Counted from the first letter of the stretch, positions 1 through 7,251 are shown. The stretch is 14,408 nt of DNA from Nanobdellota archaeon (GCA_030688225.1 JAUYIO010000058.1:1-14408); one strand, 5' to 3'. Numbers and translations are program-made. Notes: a model not told the origin generated them from the sequence alone.

Positions 1-2
1 AG

Positions 3-965
3 GAAGAAATAAAAAAAATTGAAGAGATTATAAAAAAAATAAAAAACAAAGTTGATGCAGTTATATGCTGGGATATTTCAATTATCCAACTTTGCAAAAA
101 ATATAAAATCCCTTTTTTTATTTCAACACAGGCTTCTGTTTCAAATTCAGAATCTGCAAAATTCTACAAGAAATTAGGTGCAAGAAGGATTGTTCCTGCA
201 AGAGAATTAAATCTTGAGCAAGTAAAAGAAATTTCAAAAGTAATTCATACAGAGTGCTTTGCTCACGGGGCAATGTGTGTTTCAATATCAGGAAGGTGTT
301 TCACCTCACAATTTCTTTTTAATAAATCTGCAAACAGAGGAGAATGCTTGCAGCCATGCAGAAGAAGTTATATTGTTAAAGACAAACAAGAAGGATATGA
401 ATTGGAAATTAAAAATGACAAAGTATTTTCTGCAAAAGATTTATGCACTTTGCCTTTGATAGAAAAAATGAAAGAAGCGGGAGTGAAGAGTTTTAAAATA
501 GAGGGGAGAAACAGAGATGCAAGGTATGTTGATACTGCTGTAAGAATTTACAGGAAAGCACTTGACAAAAAATTGACTGAGAAAGAAATTAAAGAAGGGA
601 TGGAAGAATTAAAGAGAATTTATAACAGAGGTTTTTCTCCTGGTTTTTATCTCGGAGTTCCAACTTCAAAGGATTTTGCAGATGTAGAGCATAGTGCTGG
701 AACAGAGAAAAAACATTTTATTGGGAAAGTTAATCATTATTATCCCAAAATAAAAGTGGCAACAATAAAATTAGTTTCAGAATTAAAAATAGGTGATGAA
801 GTAATAGCTATCGGTGAAAAAACTGGTTTGGAAAGAACAAGAGTTGAAAATATTGAGATAAAAAAGAAAAGTGTTAAATCTGCAGGAAAAGGTGATGAAG
901 TTGGAATCAAACTTCCTTTAGTGAGAAAAAATGATGAAGTTTATGTAATAAAGAAAAATAATTAA
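3..965 (+). CDS. Peptidase U32 family protein, 3' part (5' end outside window)
   Basis: The frame is open from the window edge, so the N-terminus is missing; 320 codons remain, and family members are usually about 400 residues. The U32 signature is clear: HGAMC, SGRC, then SANRGECLQPCR and later KDLC. These cysteines fall at the spacing used by U32 proteins to hold a [4Fe-4S] cluster (established for UbiU/UbiV). The motif VKSFKIEGRNRDARYV follows, and the last roughly 80 residues form the beta-rich U32 C-terminal domain (from about IGKVNHYYPK). Characterised bacterial relatives are mostly oxygen-independent RNA or ubiquinone hydroxylases (TrhP, RlhA, UbiU/V) rather than proteases. An RNA-modifying role here is inference. 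The gene converges on the pilin-like gene with 2 nt between the stops. Family assignment is secure; the substrate is unknown. Confidence 0.93.
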   Translation, partial: EEIKKIEEIIKKIKNKVDAVICWDISIIQLCKKYKIPFFISTQASVSNSESAKFYKKLGARRIVPARELNLEQVKEISKVIHTECFAHGAMCVSISGRCFTSQFLFNKSANRGECLQPCRRSYIVKDKQEGYELEIKNDKVFSAKDLCTLPLIEKMKEAGVKSFKIEGRNRDARYVDTAVRIYRKALDKKLTEKEIKEGMEELKRIYNRGFSPGFYLGVPTSKDFADVEHSAGTEKKHFIGKVNHYYPKIKVATIKLVSELKIGDEVIAIGEKTGLERTRVENIEIKKKSVKSAGKGDEVGIKLPLVRKNDEVYVIKKNN

Positions 966-967
966 GA

Positions 968-1405
968 TTAAGAACAGAAATATTTTGTTGTTCCGTCATC
1001 TTCATATATGTATACTCTTATATCAACACTTGTTGGTTCTGAATCCAAAGCTATATTGTCAATAGTTGTAAGCTTTTTAGCTCCGATATTATCTTCAGAA
1101 TATACTGGCACAGTAGATTCACTTCCATCATCAAAGACAAGTTCAACCCCATCTATCTCCCCACCACTTGAACCACTTTGTCTCTCCAAAATTACAGAAC
1201 AACTATAATCGTCTGTTGTTCCTGTACATTCATCTAATTGTGCGTTTATAAGAATTCCTAAACATTGCTGATTGTAATTAATATCTTCTTCACTCCCACC
1301 AGTTATTGAACCAACAATTGCCCAGACAATTCCTGCAGCAACGAGAACCAATACGATTAAAATTAATGCGGTAACAATTCCTGACAACCCTCTTTTATTC
1401 ATCAT
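968..1405 (-). CDS. Archaeal type IV pilin/archaellin-like secreted protein
   Basis: This 145-aa protein begins with a class III (prepilin) signal: K4-R5-G6 followed by LSGIVTALILIVLVLVAAG, one hydrophobic helix up to about residue 31. Cleavage after G6 by an archaeal prepilin peptidase (PibD/EppA type) is expected, with the helix left as the assembly stem. The remainder is an acidic, Ser/Thr-rich, probably beta-rich extracellular domain with four cysteines (48, 60, 69, 144) that could form two disulfides. A TATA-like box 22-32 nt upstream supports the first of the two tandem Met codons. No other pilus or archaellum gene lies in the window, so whether it forms a filament or is just a surface-anchored minor pilin is open. 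Confidence 0.85.
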   Translation of the reverse strand: MMNKRGLSGIVTALILIVLVLVAAGIVWAIVGSITGGSEEDINYNQQCLGILINAQLDECTGTTDDYSCSVILERQSGSSGGEIDGVELVFDDGSESTVPVYSEDNIGAKKLTTIDNIALDSEPTSVDIRVYIYEDDGTTKYFCS

Positions 1406-1426
1406 GTTAAATATAATAACTAATTT

Positions 1427-1437
1427 GTATTTAAAAA
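1427..1437 (-). promoter_or_regulatory. TATA box of the pilin-like gene
   Basis: On the minus strand this reads TTTTTAAATAC, centred about 28 nt upstream of the ATG at 1405. That distance implies a leaderless or nearly leaderless transcript. Confidence 0.5.
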
Positions 1438-1456
1438 TGTTTTCATACCAAAAGTC

Positions 1457-2674
1457 CTATGTAATTTTGTTAAAGGAATTTAATAGTATATAAAATTCTT
1501 CTTTGTTCATTACTTTGTCATTTTCAGAAATTCCTACTCTTTCTGCAAATTTATAGAATGCTTCTGGTTTGTATCCTCTTTTTTTTAAGGATGCAATTGT
1601 TGGAAGTTTTTCGTCATCCCATCCTTTGAATTTTCCTTTTTCAATCGCTTCACGAATTTTTGTAGATGATAATTCAAGGTCTGTGAATTTTATTCTTCCT
1701 AAAAAACCTGTCCAAGGAATTTTTTTCTTTTCCCCAAGTGCTTCATAAATCATTTTTTGTCTTTTTGCATTGTCCAGATGATCTTTTCCCCTGATGATGT
1801 GAGTAATTTTCATTTCAATATCGTCTGCTGTTACAGAAAGGTTCATCAAAGGCCAGACATGATATTTTTTTCCCTGTCTTGGATGTTTTGTCAGGTTTAT
1901 TCTTGCAAGAGGAAAATCCCTCATTGCAGGATTTTGGTCTTTCATTCCATTAAAAGATTTAAACCTCAAAACAAATTCTCCTTCTTCTGCATCTTTCAAC
2001 ATTTTTTTCCATCGATAAAGATTTTCTTTTAAATCATTATTTCTGCAAGGACAATCTTCTTTGAAATCTGAGAATTTCTTGAATTTTTCTGAAGAACAAC
2101 TACAAACATATGCTGCATTTTTCTTTATTAATTTCTCTGCACATTTGTAATAATTTTTCATTCTGTCTGATTGAATTACAATTTTTGCCTTGTTTTTGAA
2201 AAGCCATTTTGATTCTTGTTCAATCATTTTGTATGCGGGCTTGTAGATATTTTCAGGGTTTGTATCTTCTATTCTCACATAAAATTTACCTTTGTATTTC
2301 TCAACATAAAGAAAAGACAAACAAGCTGTTAAAGCATGTCCGACGTGAAAAGGGCCTGATGGAGAAGGGGCAAATCTCATTATTACTTTTCCTTTTTTTA
2401 CATCTGGCAATTCAGCCAAGCCTTCTCTTCCTTTTCTTTCACTAACTCCTTTTTTTAATGTTCCAAATTCTTCTTCCTGTTCTTCAAGGCTAAGAGAATT
2501 TACCTCGGAGATAATCTTATTAATTTCTTTTATATTTTTTTTAACTTCTTCTGGCTTTAATCCTTCATGAAACAGCGAAGATATAACAGAACCTGTTTGC
2601 GCTTTTCCATTGTAAGCAATTGCATTTTTCAGTGCATATGCTCGTGCAAGTTTTTGGAGTTTTTTCAAATCCAT
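1457..2674 (-). CDS. gltX: Glutamyl-tRNA synthetase, archaeal type, lacking the C-terminal anticodon-binding domain
   Basis: This class I synthetase would charge tRNA-Glu (and tRNA-Gln in archaea that use GatDE). Residues 1-95 are the archaeal N-terminal helical region. The catalytic domain starts at RFAPSPSGPFHVGH, with the HIGH motif as H110-V-G-H113, then RIEDTNP. A CxC...CxC zinc site is at C191, C193, C208 and C210. IIRGKDHLDNAKRQ follows, and the KMSKS-like loop is LSSTK at 335-339. The protein then has the usual GWDDEKLPTI / LKKRGYKPEA segment but stops at 405. Archaeal GluRS proteins are about 550-570 residues, so the beta-barrel anticodon-binding part is absent. The stop is a clean TAG, and the 51 nt before the next gene cannot hold the missing domain. 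It lies 30 nt after the coiled-coil gene and has its own TATA-like box. Confidence 0.93.
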   Translation of the reverse strand: MDLKKLQKLARAYALKNAIAYNGKAQTGSVISSLFHEGLKPEEVKKNIKEINKIISEVNSLSLEEQEEEFGTLKKGVSERKGREGLAELPDVKKGKVIMRFAPSPSGPFHVGHALTACLSFLYVEKYKGKFYVRIEDTNPENIYKPAYKMIEQESKWLFKNKAKIVIQSDRMKNYYKCAEKLIKKNAAYVCSCSSEKFKKFSDFKEDCPCRNNDLKENLYRWKKMLKDAEEGEFVLRFKSFNGMKDQNPAMRDFPLARINLTKHPRQGKKYHVWPLMNLSVTADDIEMKITHIIRGKDHLDNAKRQKMIYEALGEKKKIPWTGFLGRIKFTDLELSSTKIREAIEKGKFKGWDDEKLPTIASLKKRGYKPEAFYKFAERVGISENDKVMNKEEFYILLNSFNKIT

Positions 2675-2694
2675 AATTCACAAAAGAAAAACAG

Positions 2695-2706
2695 ATTAAT
2701 AAATTT
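2695..2706 (-). promoter_or_regulatory. TATA box of gltX
   Basis: AT-rich TTTATTAAT on the minus strand, centred about 26 nt upstream of the ATG at 2674 and overlapping the stop region of the upstream gene. gltX may therefore be transcribed independently as well as by read-through. Confidence 0.4.
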
Positions 2707-3070
2707 ATTCAAACCCACTCACACCAGCTTTTCTTTCAAGAACTTCAACCCTTTGTTGCAGATGATAAATCTGATTTGATAAATCATCCAGCCTGTTTGT
2801 CATTTCAACTAATCGTCTTGCAAGTTTCTTTTTTTTATCTTCAGTATTTTCTAAAGGAATTTCAATAGGGGAGGGATTCTCTTCCTGCTGTTTTTGAGCA
2901 TTTGCAACTAATCCTGCAAAGAAACTTGACTTGCTTGCAGGTGGAGATTGATAATTTTCCTCAGATGAATCCTCAACAGGATTTTTGTTCTCTTCTTTTT
3001 TCTGTTGTCTTCTATATGTTTCTCCCAAATCAATTATATCGTCTCTTTTTTTGAAACCAAACCATGCCAT
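2705..3070 (-). CDS. Small coiled-coil protein of unknown function
   Basis: 121 aa, not assigned to a named family. It starts MAWFGFKKRDDIIDLGETY: a short aromatic/basic N-terminus followed by an IDLGETYRRQ segment. Residues 20-75 are charged, Pro/Ser-rich and probably disordered, with a short hydrophobic patch (FFAGLVANAQ). Residues 78-115 (KKLARRLVEMTNRLDDLSNQ and on to HLQQRVEVLERK) have heptad-like spacing and should form a coiled coil, so oligomerisation or partner binding is likely. It is divergent from the 473-aa gene at 3151 across an 80-nt promoter region and lies upstream of gltX. The Phe-Gly-Phe-Lys-Lys start resembles those of the small proteins at 4611 and 7281. Confidence 0.8.
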   Translation of the reverse strand: MAWFGFKKRDDIIDLGETYRRQQKKEENKNPVEDSSEENYQSPPASKSSFFAGLVANAQKQQEENPSPIEIPLENTEDKKKKLARRLVEMTNRLDDLSNQIYHLQQRVEVLERKAGVSGFE

Positions 3071-3088
3071 AAATATAGAAGGATAAAC

Positions 3089-3101
3089 TATTTTTAAATT
3101 T
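3089..3101 (-). promoter_or_regulatory. TATA box of the coiled-coil gene
   Basis: The minus-strand reading AAATTTAAAAATA is centred about 25 nt upstream of the ATG at 3070, consistent with a leaderless start. Confidence 0.5.
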
Positions 3102-3114
3102 AGTTGTAATAATT

Positions 3115-3139
3115 AGAAACCTTTTTTAATGTGGTTTCT
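3115..3139 (+). promoter_or_regulatory. Inverted repeat flanking the TATA box of the 473-aa gene
   Basis: Perfect 7-bp arms AGAAACC (3115-3121) and GGTTTCT (3133-3139) enclose TTTTTTAATGT. The T-rich box at 3122-3130 is centred 25 nt upstream of the ATG at 3151, the leaderless TATA position seen elsewhere in this window. A dimeric regulator bound to the arms would cover the promoter. If transcription instead starts further upstream, the same bases would form a hairpin in the leader RNA. Confidence 0.5.
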
Positions 3140-3150
3140 TTATTTTTACC

Positions 3151-4572
3151 ATGGCTACTATCCAAGAGGTTATAGAAACAACAATTCCTTATTATGTTAA
3201 AAGAGCAAAAGATAAAGAGGCTGGTTTAGTTAGTTCTGTTCCGGAAACAGAGCATACTTTAATTTATGATTCATCTTCTGAAACTTTAGAACCTGTTTAT
3301 TTTTTTATTCTTGACTTAATGAATGAATTTGGGCTTGCTCCTGAAAAACTTGTAGATAATTTCATGTCTTCTCCTGGTTCAGGGCATTTTTCAGAAATAG
3401 GACAAAAGGCAACAATAATGCAACAACAAGCAAGCAAGGTGATGGGGGACATAAACACTGTTTTGCGAAGTGTGTTGAACATTATTTATGATCTAAAAGA
3501 ATTTAAAATAAGATTACAAAGTTATGATGACTTAAAAGATCCTGCAAAAAAAGATGCTGCAATATTATCTTTGAAACAAATATGGATGGACAAAGTTGAT
3601 ATGCAAAAAGGAAACTCAAGTATAAAGGCTATGGCTCTTGGGCAGGCAGGATTCCAGACATTAATTGATGCTTTTTTGTTTGTAAAAAATTCTGAAGATG
3701 CTGATAAAATTGACCTAAATGATAGAATTAAAAGAATCTTGAAACCAAGAATTGAGGAATTTAACATATGGGTTTCTCAATCTGAAAAAGAATTGAAAAA
3801 ACGTTATGAAATTGAAAGAACATATTTGAAAAGTCAAGTGAATAATTTAAAACTTTATTCAAAATGGGCAAAGCCTTATCTTATTGCTGCAAACAAACTT
3901 GCTGCGAAAGAATCTGGGACAAATCCTGCTGTTGTGAATGTATTTAACACAATTCTTCTTGAATTAACATTGTTAGGAAAAAATAAAATTGATGTGAAAA
4001 AATCTGCTCTTGCAGGAGATCTTCCTGAAGAATTTCAAAAATTGAAGACAAAAAGAGATTATCATAGTTGTGTTTTGGTTGATTTTAAATTTAGAGGAAT
4101 TCCACAGAGAATAAGCCAACAACCACATTATGTTTTTGGAGGACTTGCAGAAATAACTTTTAGAGGATATGCGCTGAACGACGATGAACTTGAAAAATTA
4201 AAAAAAGAAATTGACAAGTCTGATGTTGAAGATACGTTAAGATTAATTGAGGGAGCTACTACAAAAAGCATTGAACAAATCCAGGAAGAGATTGATTTTT
4301 TTCTTAATGAAAAAGAAGAAGAGGAAACAAAAAAAGAAAATAAGGATGAATCAAATCCATTTTCTGCATTATTTGGAAGATATGAAAAAAAATCAGAGAA
4401 AAAAGAGGCTGAAAAAAAATCTGATTCTTCAAAGAGTAAAAATAATGAAATAAAAAAAGATGATTTCAAAGAAGAATATATTCGTAAGCTTGCATCAGGA
4501 GGTGCTACTGAAACTGCTTTCAAATTATTTGACATTTACAAAAAGGCTCATGGAATGGAGAGTTTTACTTAA
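3151..4572 (+). CDS. Conserved-looking hypothetical protein, helical with a small beta domain
   Basis: 473 aa, no named family recognised. It has no signal peptide or membrane helix, so it is probably cytoplasmic. Residues 1-270 look almost entirely helical, with long amphipathic stretches (IMQQQASKVMGDINTVLRS; RIEEFNIWVSQSEKELKKRY). Around residues 303-345 lies a more beta-like, aromatic segment (HSCVLVDFKFRGIP, then HYVFGGLAEITFRGYAL). Residues 385-435 are a Lys/Glu/Ser low-complexity linker. The C-terminus (about 440-473) is again helical (EEYIRKLASGGATETAFKLF). The architecture suggests a scaffold or assembly protein, but this is inference from composition. The start is set by the TATA box 25 nt upstream. 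The next gene begins 38 nt downstream with its own promoter. Confidence 0.85.
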   Translation: MATIQEVIETTIPYYVKRAKDKEAGLVSSVPETEHTLIYDSSSETLEPVYFFILDLMNEFGLAPEKLVDNFMSSPGSGHFSEIGQKATIMQQQASKVMGDINTVLRSVLNIIYDLKEFKIRLQSYDDLKDPAKKDAAILSLKQIWMDKVDMQKGNSSIKAMALGQAGFQTLIDAFLFVKNSEDADKIDLNDRIKRILKPRIEEFNIWVSQSEKELKKRYEIERTYLKSQVNNLKLYSKWAKPYLIAANKLAAKESGTNPAVVNVFNTILLELTLLGKNKIDVKKSALAGDLPEEFQKLKTKRDYHSCVLVDFKFRGIPQRISQQPHYVFGGLAEITFRGYALNDDELEKLKKEIDKSDVEDTLRLIEGATTKSIEQIQEEIDFFLNEKEEEETKKENKDESNPFSALFGRYEKKSEKKEAEKKSDSSKSKNNEIKKDDFKEEYIRKLASGGATETAFKLFDIYKKAHGMESFT

Positions 4573-4581
4573 TCCAAAATC

Positions 4582-4590
4582 CTTATATAT
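4582..4590 (+). promoter_or_regulatory. TATA box of the disrupted small gene at 4611
   Basis: CTTATATAT, centred 25 nt upstream of the ATG at 4611, the best-formed leaderless promoter in the plus-strand run. No comparable box lies at that distance from the ATG at 4741. Transcription of the 194-aa gene therefore probably starts here. Confidence 0.55.
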
Positions 4591-4610
4591 TTCTTTATCT
4601 TCTATAAAAT

Positions 4611-4739
4611 ATGCCAAAAATGGGTTTTTCTTTTTCTAAAAGAAAAGCTAAAGGTTTCGCGACGATTTTCAAAAAAAACCGCCGGAAGAAACTACTCTGG
4701 TAGAAAAAACTACAATAGTAAAAAACAGGAAATTTTTAA
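4611..4739 (+). pseudogene. Frame-disrupted small gene, paralog of the 26-codon gene at 7281
   Basis: From the ATG at 4611 the frame reads MPKMGFSFSKRKAKGFATIF, then meets a TAG at 4701 after 30 codons. The +2 frame in the middle reads KPPEETTLVEKTTIVK, which matches ETTVVEKTTIVKIGNF of the gene at 7281. Adding one A to the A8 run (4671-4678) and removing one A from the A6 run near 4720-4725 restores a single 42-codon frame. It would end VKTGNF at TAA 4737-4739, 1 nt before the next ATG, exactly as in the 7281 copy. The TATA box 25 nt upstream shows it is placed to be expressed. The breaks could be real decay, sequencing errors in homopolymers, or (less likely) slippage. Function unknown; the protein would be small, basic at the N-terminus and Thr/Val-rich at the C-terminus. 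Confidence 0.55.
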
Positions 4740-4743
4740 AATG
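4688..4743 (+). repeat. Leader repeat, copy 1
   Basis: This matches 7311-7365 at about 51 of 56 aligned positions (four mismatches, one indel), counted by eye. It covers the 3' half of the small gene, a conserved AGGA about 12 nt before the next start, the TTTTTAAAATG junction, and ends in the start codon of the 194-aa gene. Similarity fades into the Lys-rich first codons of that gene. Confidence 0.8.
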
Positions 4744-5325
4744 TTAAAAAGAGGAAAAAATAAAGAAGAGAAAAAGAGAAAAGATAATTCTCAAAAAAAA
4801 TCAGAGATAAAAATTAGAGAAATTCGTCCTGAAGAATTTGAATCGCGGCTTGAAGAAATTAGTGATGAAGAACCTGAGTTTAATGCAGAGCAGTTTCAGG
4901 AATTTGTCAGACCTGCAATTACAGATATTAAAACTCCTGTTTTGGAAAAAATAGAGGGGATACAAGATGTTGGATGGACAAGAACTGAAAGAGCTCCTGA
5001 AGAAGATAGAGGGGAACACTTCAGGTATGATATGCTCAAACAGAAAGAACCAGAAAATGCAAAATATCAAACTTCCTCCTCTGAAATTGAAAGAGAAATT
5101 TCAAATATTGACACAACTAAAGTCGGAAGAGACTTTTTCAAAGAAAGAGTTCATGAAATTACACCATTTTCCTCAAGAGATTCTCAAGAAATGCAAGACA
5201 GTACAATTGAAAAATATATGTCTCCTAACAAAATTGATGTAGAAAAAGTTGGGACAGAAAATCCATTTGAAACAAGATTTGACAAAACAGTTGAAAGAAA
5301 AAAATCAGATTATATCGTGAAGTAA
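4741..5325 (+). CDS. Highly charged, probably disordered hypothetical protein
   Basis: 194 aa with no recognised domain. The N-terminus is extremely basic (MLKRGKNKEEKKRKDNSQKK) and the rest alternates acidic and basic segments with few hydrophobic residues, so extended disorder is likely. Short more hydrophobic pieces (FQEFVRPAITDIKTPVLEKI around 52-71; IEKYMSPNKIDVEKV) could be partner-binding motifs. There is no signal peptide or membrane helix. The first codons resemble those of the nucleotidyltransferase at 7363, because the leader repeat continues into both genes. No TATA box is correctly placed for this ATG. An AGGA about 12 nt upstream and the 1-nt spacing from the ancestral stop of the small gene suggest reinitiation or Shine-Dalgarno use. 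Confidence 0.72.
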   Translation: MLKRGKNKEEKKRKDNSQKKSEIKIREIRPEEFESRLEEISDEEPEFNAEQFQEFVRPAITDIKTPVLEKIEGIQDVGWTRTERAPEEDRGEHFRYDMLKQKEPENAKYQTSSSEIEREISNIDTTKVGRDFFKERVHEITPFSSRDSQEMQDSTIEKYMSPNKIDVEKVGTENPFETRFDKTVERKKSDYIVK

Positions 5326-5387
5326 TTCCAAAATTTTAATATATCTGAATCTTAAAATATACAGGAGAAATTCAACCAAACAAAACA

Positions 5388-5429
5388 ATGAAAGATTTTA
5401 AAGAATTCCCTGATGTTGATTCGTTATAA
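5388..5429 (+). other. Possible 13-codon ORF in the 5326-5474 gap
   Basis: The gap before the TIM-barrel gene holds ATG at 5388 encoding MKDFKEFPDVDSL and stopping at TAA 5427. A TATA-like CTTAAAATATA (5351-5361) lies about 32 nt upstream. It could be a tiny leader peptide, a gene remnant or chance. Nothing else of note is seen in this gap apart from the next promoter. Confidence 0.15.
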
Positions 5430-5444
5430 TTAATTTTTCATAAG

Positions 5445-5453
5445 TTTTAAATA
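5445..5453 (+). promoter_or_regulatory. TATA box of the TIM-barrel gene
   Basis: TTTTAAATA, centred about 26 nt upstream of the ATG at 5475. This is consistent with leaderless transcription and supports that start codon. Confidence 0.5.
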
Positions 5454-5474
5454 TCTATTTTGTTTAATTAAAAC

Positions 5475-7241
5475 ATGGCAAAAGAGGGAGGTTATAAAAT
5501 TGAAAATTTTTACCAAGGAGGATATTCTACATTTAAGCCAAACAATATTCCTGGTATAACTACTGGTTCCTTGGGATTGACAACAGATCCAAGAAATGCA
5601 AATGTTTTACAAGAAGTTTCATCAAAATTATCATCAGGGGTTAAGCAAATTGAACTTGAAATGGTTTCTCCTGATTCATTTGATCAAGTTCCAAAACAAC
5701 AATTTGAAGAATTGCGAAGATTACAAAAACTTACAGGAGTTGATGTTTCTGTTCATGGCCCAGTGATTGACACGACAGGAGTTTCTCAGCAAGGTTACAG
5801 TGAATTAAACAGAGAATATTCAGAAAAAAAAATTCTTGAAGCATTAAAAAGAAGTTTTGAATTAAACCCTGATGGAAATGTTTCTGTAAATTTTCATACT
5901 TCAGAAGGAATTCCGGGAAGTGAATGGAAAACTCTTGGTGGTGAAGGAAAAGAAAGAACAGCAAAAAAATTAATTGTGGTAAATAGAGAATCTGGGAAGC
6001 TTGCACCTCTTGAAGGAGAAACCATGTTTTATCCAGGACATGATTTGGAAAAAGGAGAATTCAAAACACCTGAATGGAGAGTTGATAATTTAAATGGTTC
6101 AGAATGGGATAACTCTATCTCCCAATTAATCTTTAATAAAGAAAAAGCAGATGAAATTCTCCAGAAAAGTGAGCCAGTTTTAAGAAAGGTTATGGATAAC
6201 GAAGGCAAATTAAAGTACTCTATGGAAGAGATTCAAAAATCTCCAGTAACGATGCAGGCATTGAATCATTATCAAAATGCAGCAGAATATATTAAAGATA
6301 CAGAGCAGCATATAAACAGTTTATTTAACAGAGCATTTACTTATGGGACCGACGAGCAAAAACAAGTTTTGAAAAAGCTTTCTGAAAATTTTAAAACAGA
6401 AATTGAAAAGAATGAATATGATTTAAGTTTAAGGTCAAATGCACTTCAGAAATTACTTTTAACTATGAAAAATCACCAACTTGCTCCTGATGTTTATGTT
6501 CCTTTTGACGAATTTGCTGTGGAACAATCTTCTAAAACTTTTGGAAATGCTGCTTTTGAATCCTGGAAACAATTCAAGAATAATTCTCCTATAGTTAATA
6601 TTGAAAATCCTCCTGCAACTCATGCATTGAGCACTGGTGAAGATGTTGCAAATGTTGTTAGAGAATCAAGAAAACATTTTGTTGAAAGAGCTGTTAAAGA
6701 AGGTGTTTCAAAATCAGAAGCAGAAAAACAAGCAGAGAAATTGATTGGAGCGACTTGGGATGTTGGACATATTAATATGCTTCGGAGACAAGGCTTTAAT
6801 GAAAAAGACATTATAAAAGAAACAGAAAAAGTAGCTCCGTTTGTCAAACATATTCATCTTTCAGATAATTTTGGTATGGAACATACTGAACTTCCTATGG
6901 GAATGGGAAATGTTCCTTTGAAAGAAATGATGGAAAAACTTGGAAAGCAAGGTGTTGATTCAAGAAAAATTATTGAGGCAGCTCATTGGTGGCAACATTT
7001 TAAATCGTCTCCTGTCCAGGTTTCTCTTGAAGGCCTTGGCTCACCTGTTTACTCTGGAGGAGGACCTTACTGGAGCCAGAATATTGGATTACAACAAGGA
7101 TATTTGGGAGGTTATGGAATGATGCTTCCTCAGGGAAATTATCAAATGTTTGGAGCAGGTTGGGCACAACTTCCTGTAGAACTTGGTGGACAAATGCCAG
7201 GAGCACAAGGAAGCAGAATGTCTGGACATAGTATGGAATAA
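5475..7241 (+). CDS. AP endonuclease IV/sugar isomerase-like TIM-barrel protein with a large insertion
   Basis: 588 aa. The barrel carries the metal-site motifs of the AP endonuclease family 2 / xylose-isomerase-like superfamily in order: H94 (VSVHGP), H141 (NFHTSEG), E377 (NIENPP), D429 and H432 (WDVGH), H461 and D464 (HIHLSDN), E469-H470 with ELPMGMGN, and E519 (SLEG). These correspond by position to the ligands of the trinuclear zinc site in endonuclease IV, so a metal-dependent hydrolase or isomerase is likely. Family members are about 280 residues. Here roughly 200 mostly helical residues (about 150-365) are inserted between the H141 and E377 strands. A Gly/Met/Gln/Pro-rich tail fills 522-588. 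Whether it acts on DNA or a sugar cannot be decided from sequence. It sits between the two copies of the leader repeat. Confidence 0.8.
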   Translation: MAKEGGYKIENFYQGGYSTFKPNNIPGITTGSLGLTTDPRNANVLQEVSSKLSSGVKQIELEMVSPDSFDQVPKQQFEELRRLQKLTGVDVSVHGPVIDTTGVSQQGYSELNREYSEKKILEALKRSFELNPDGNVSVNFHTSEGIPGSEWKTLGGEGKERTAKKLIVVNRESGKLAPLEGETMFYPGHDLEKGEFKTPEWRVDNLNGSEWDNSISQLIFNKEKADEILQKSEPVLRKVMDNEGKLKYSMEEIQKSPVTMQALNHYQNAAEYIKDTEQHINSLFNRAFTYGTDEQKQVLKKLSENFKTEIEKNEYDLSLRSNALQKLLLTMKNHQLAPDVYVPFDEFAVEQSSKTFGNAAFESWKQFKNNSPIVNIENPPATHALSTGEDVANVVRESRKHFVERAVKEGVSKSEAEKQAEKLIGATWDVGHINMLRRQGFNEKDIIKETEKVAPFVKHIHLSDNFGMEHTELPMGMGNVPLKEMMEKLGKQGVDSRKIIEAAHWWQHFKSSPVQVSLEGLGSPVYSGGGPYWSQNIGLQQGYLGGYGMMLPQGNYQMFGAGWAQLPVELGGQMPGAQGSRMSGHSME

Positions 7242-7251
7242 TTTATAAATA
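7241..7251 (+). promoter_or_regulatory. TATA-like box upstream of the 26-codon gene
   Basis: ATTTATAAATA overlapping the 3' end of the TIM-barrel gene, centred about 35 nt before the ATG at 7281. A start about 25 nt downstream would give a leader of about 10 nt. No box is placed for a leaderless start at 7363. Confidence 0.45.

Noticed and set aside
4128..4535. 135-codon minus-strand reading frame inside the 473-aa gene
   Set aside because: It is Ser/Phe-rich antisense of a Lys/Glu-rich coding region and has no promoter or family resemblance; it is a shadow frame.
4655..4680. GGTTT...AAACC inverted repeat in a locally GC-richer patch
   Set aside because: Only 5 bp with a long loop; more simply part of the coding sequence of the disrupted small gene.
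7000..7206. Minus-strand reading frame within the barrel gene
   Set aside because: Antisense to the Gly-rich tail of a clear gene, with no independent support.
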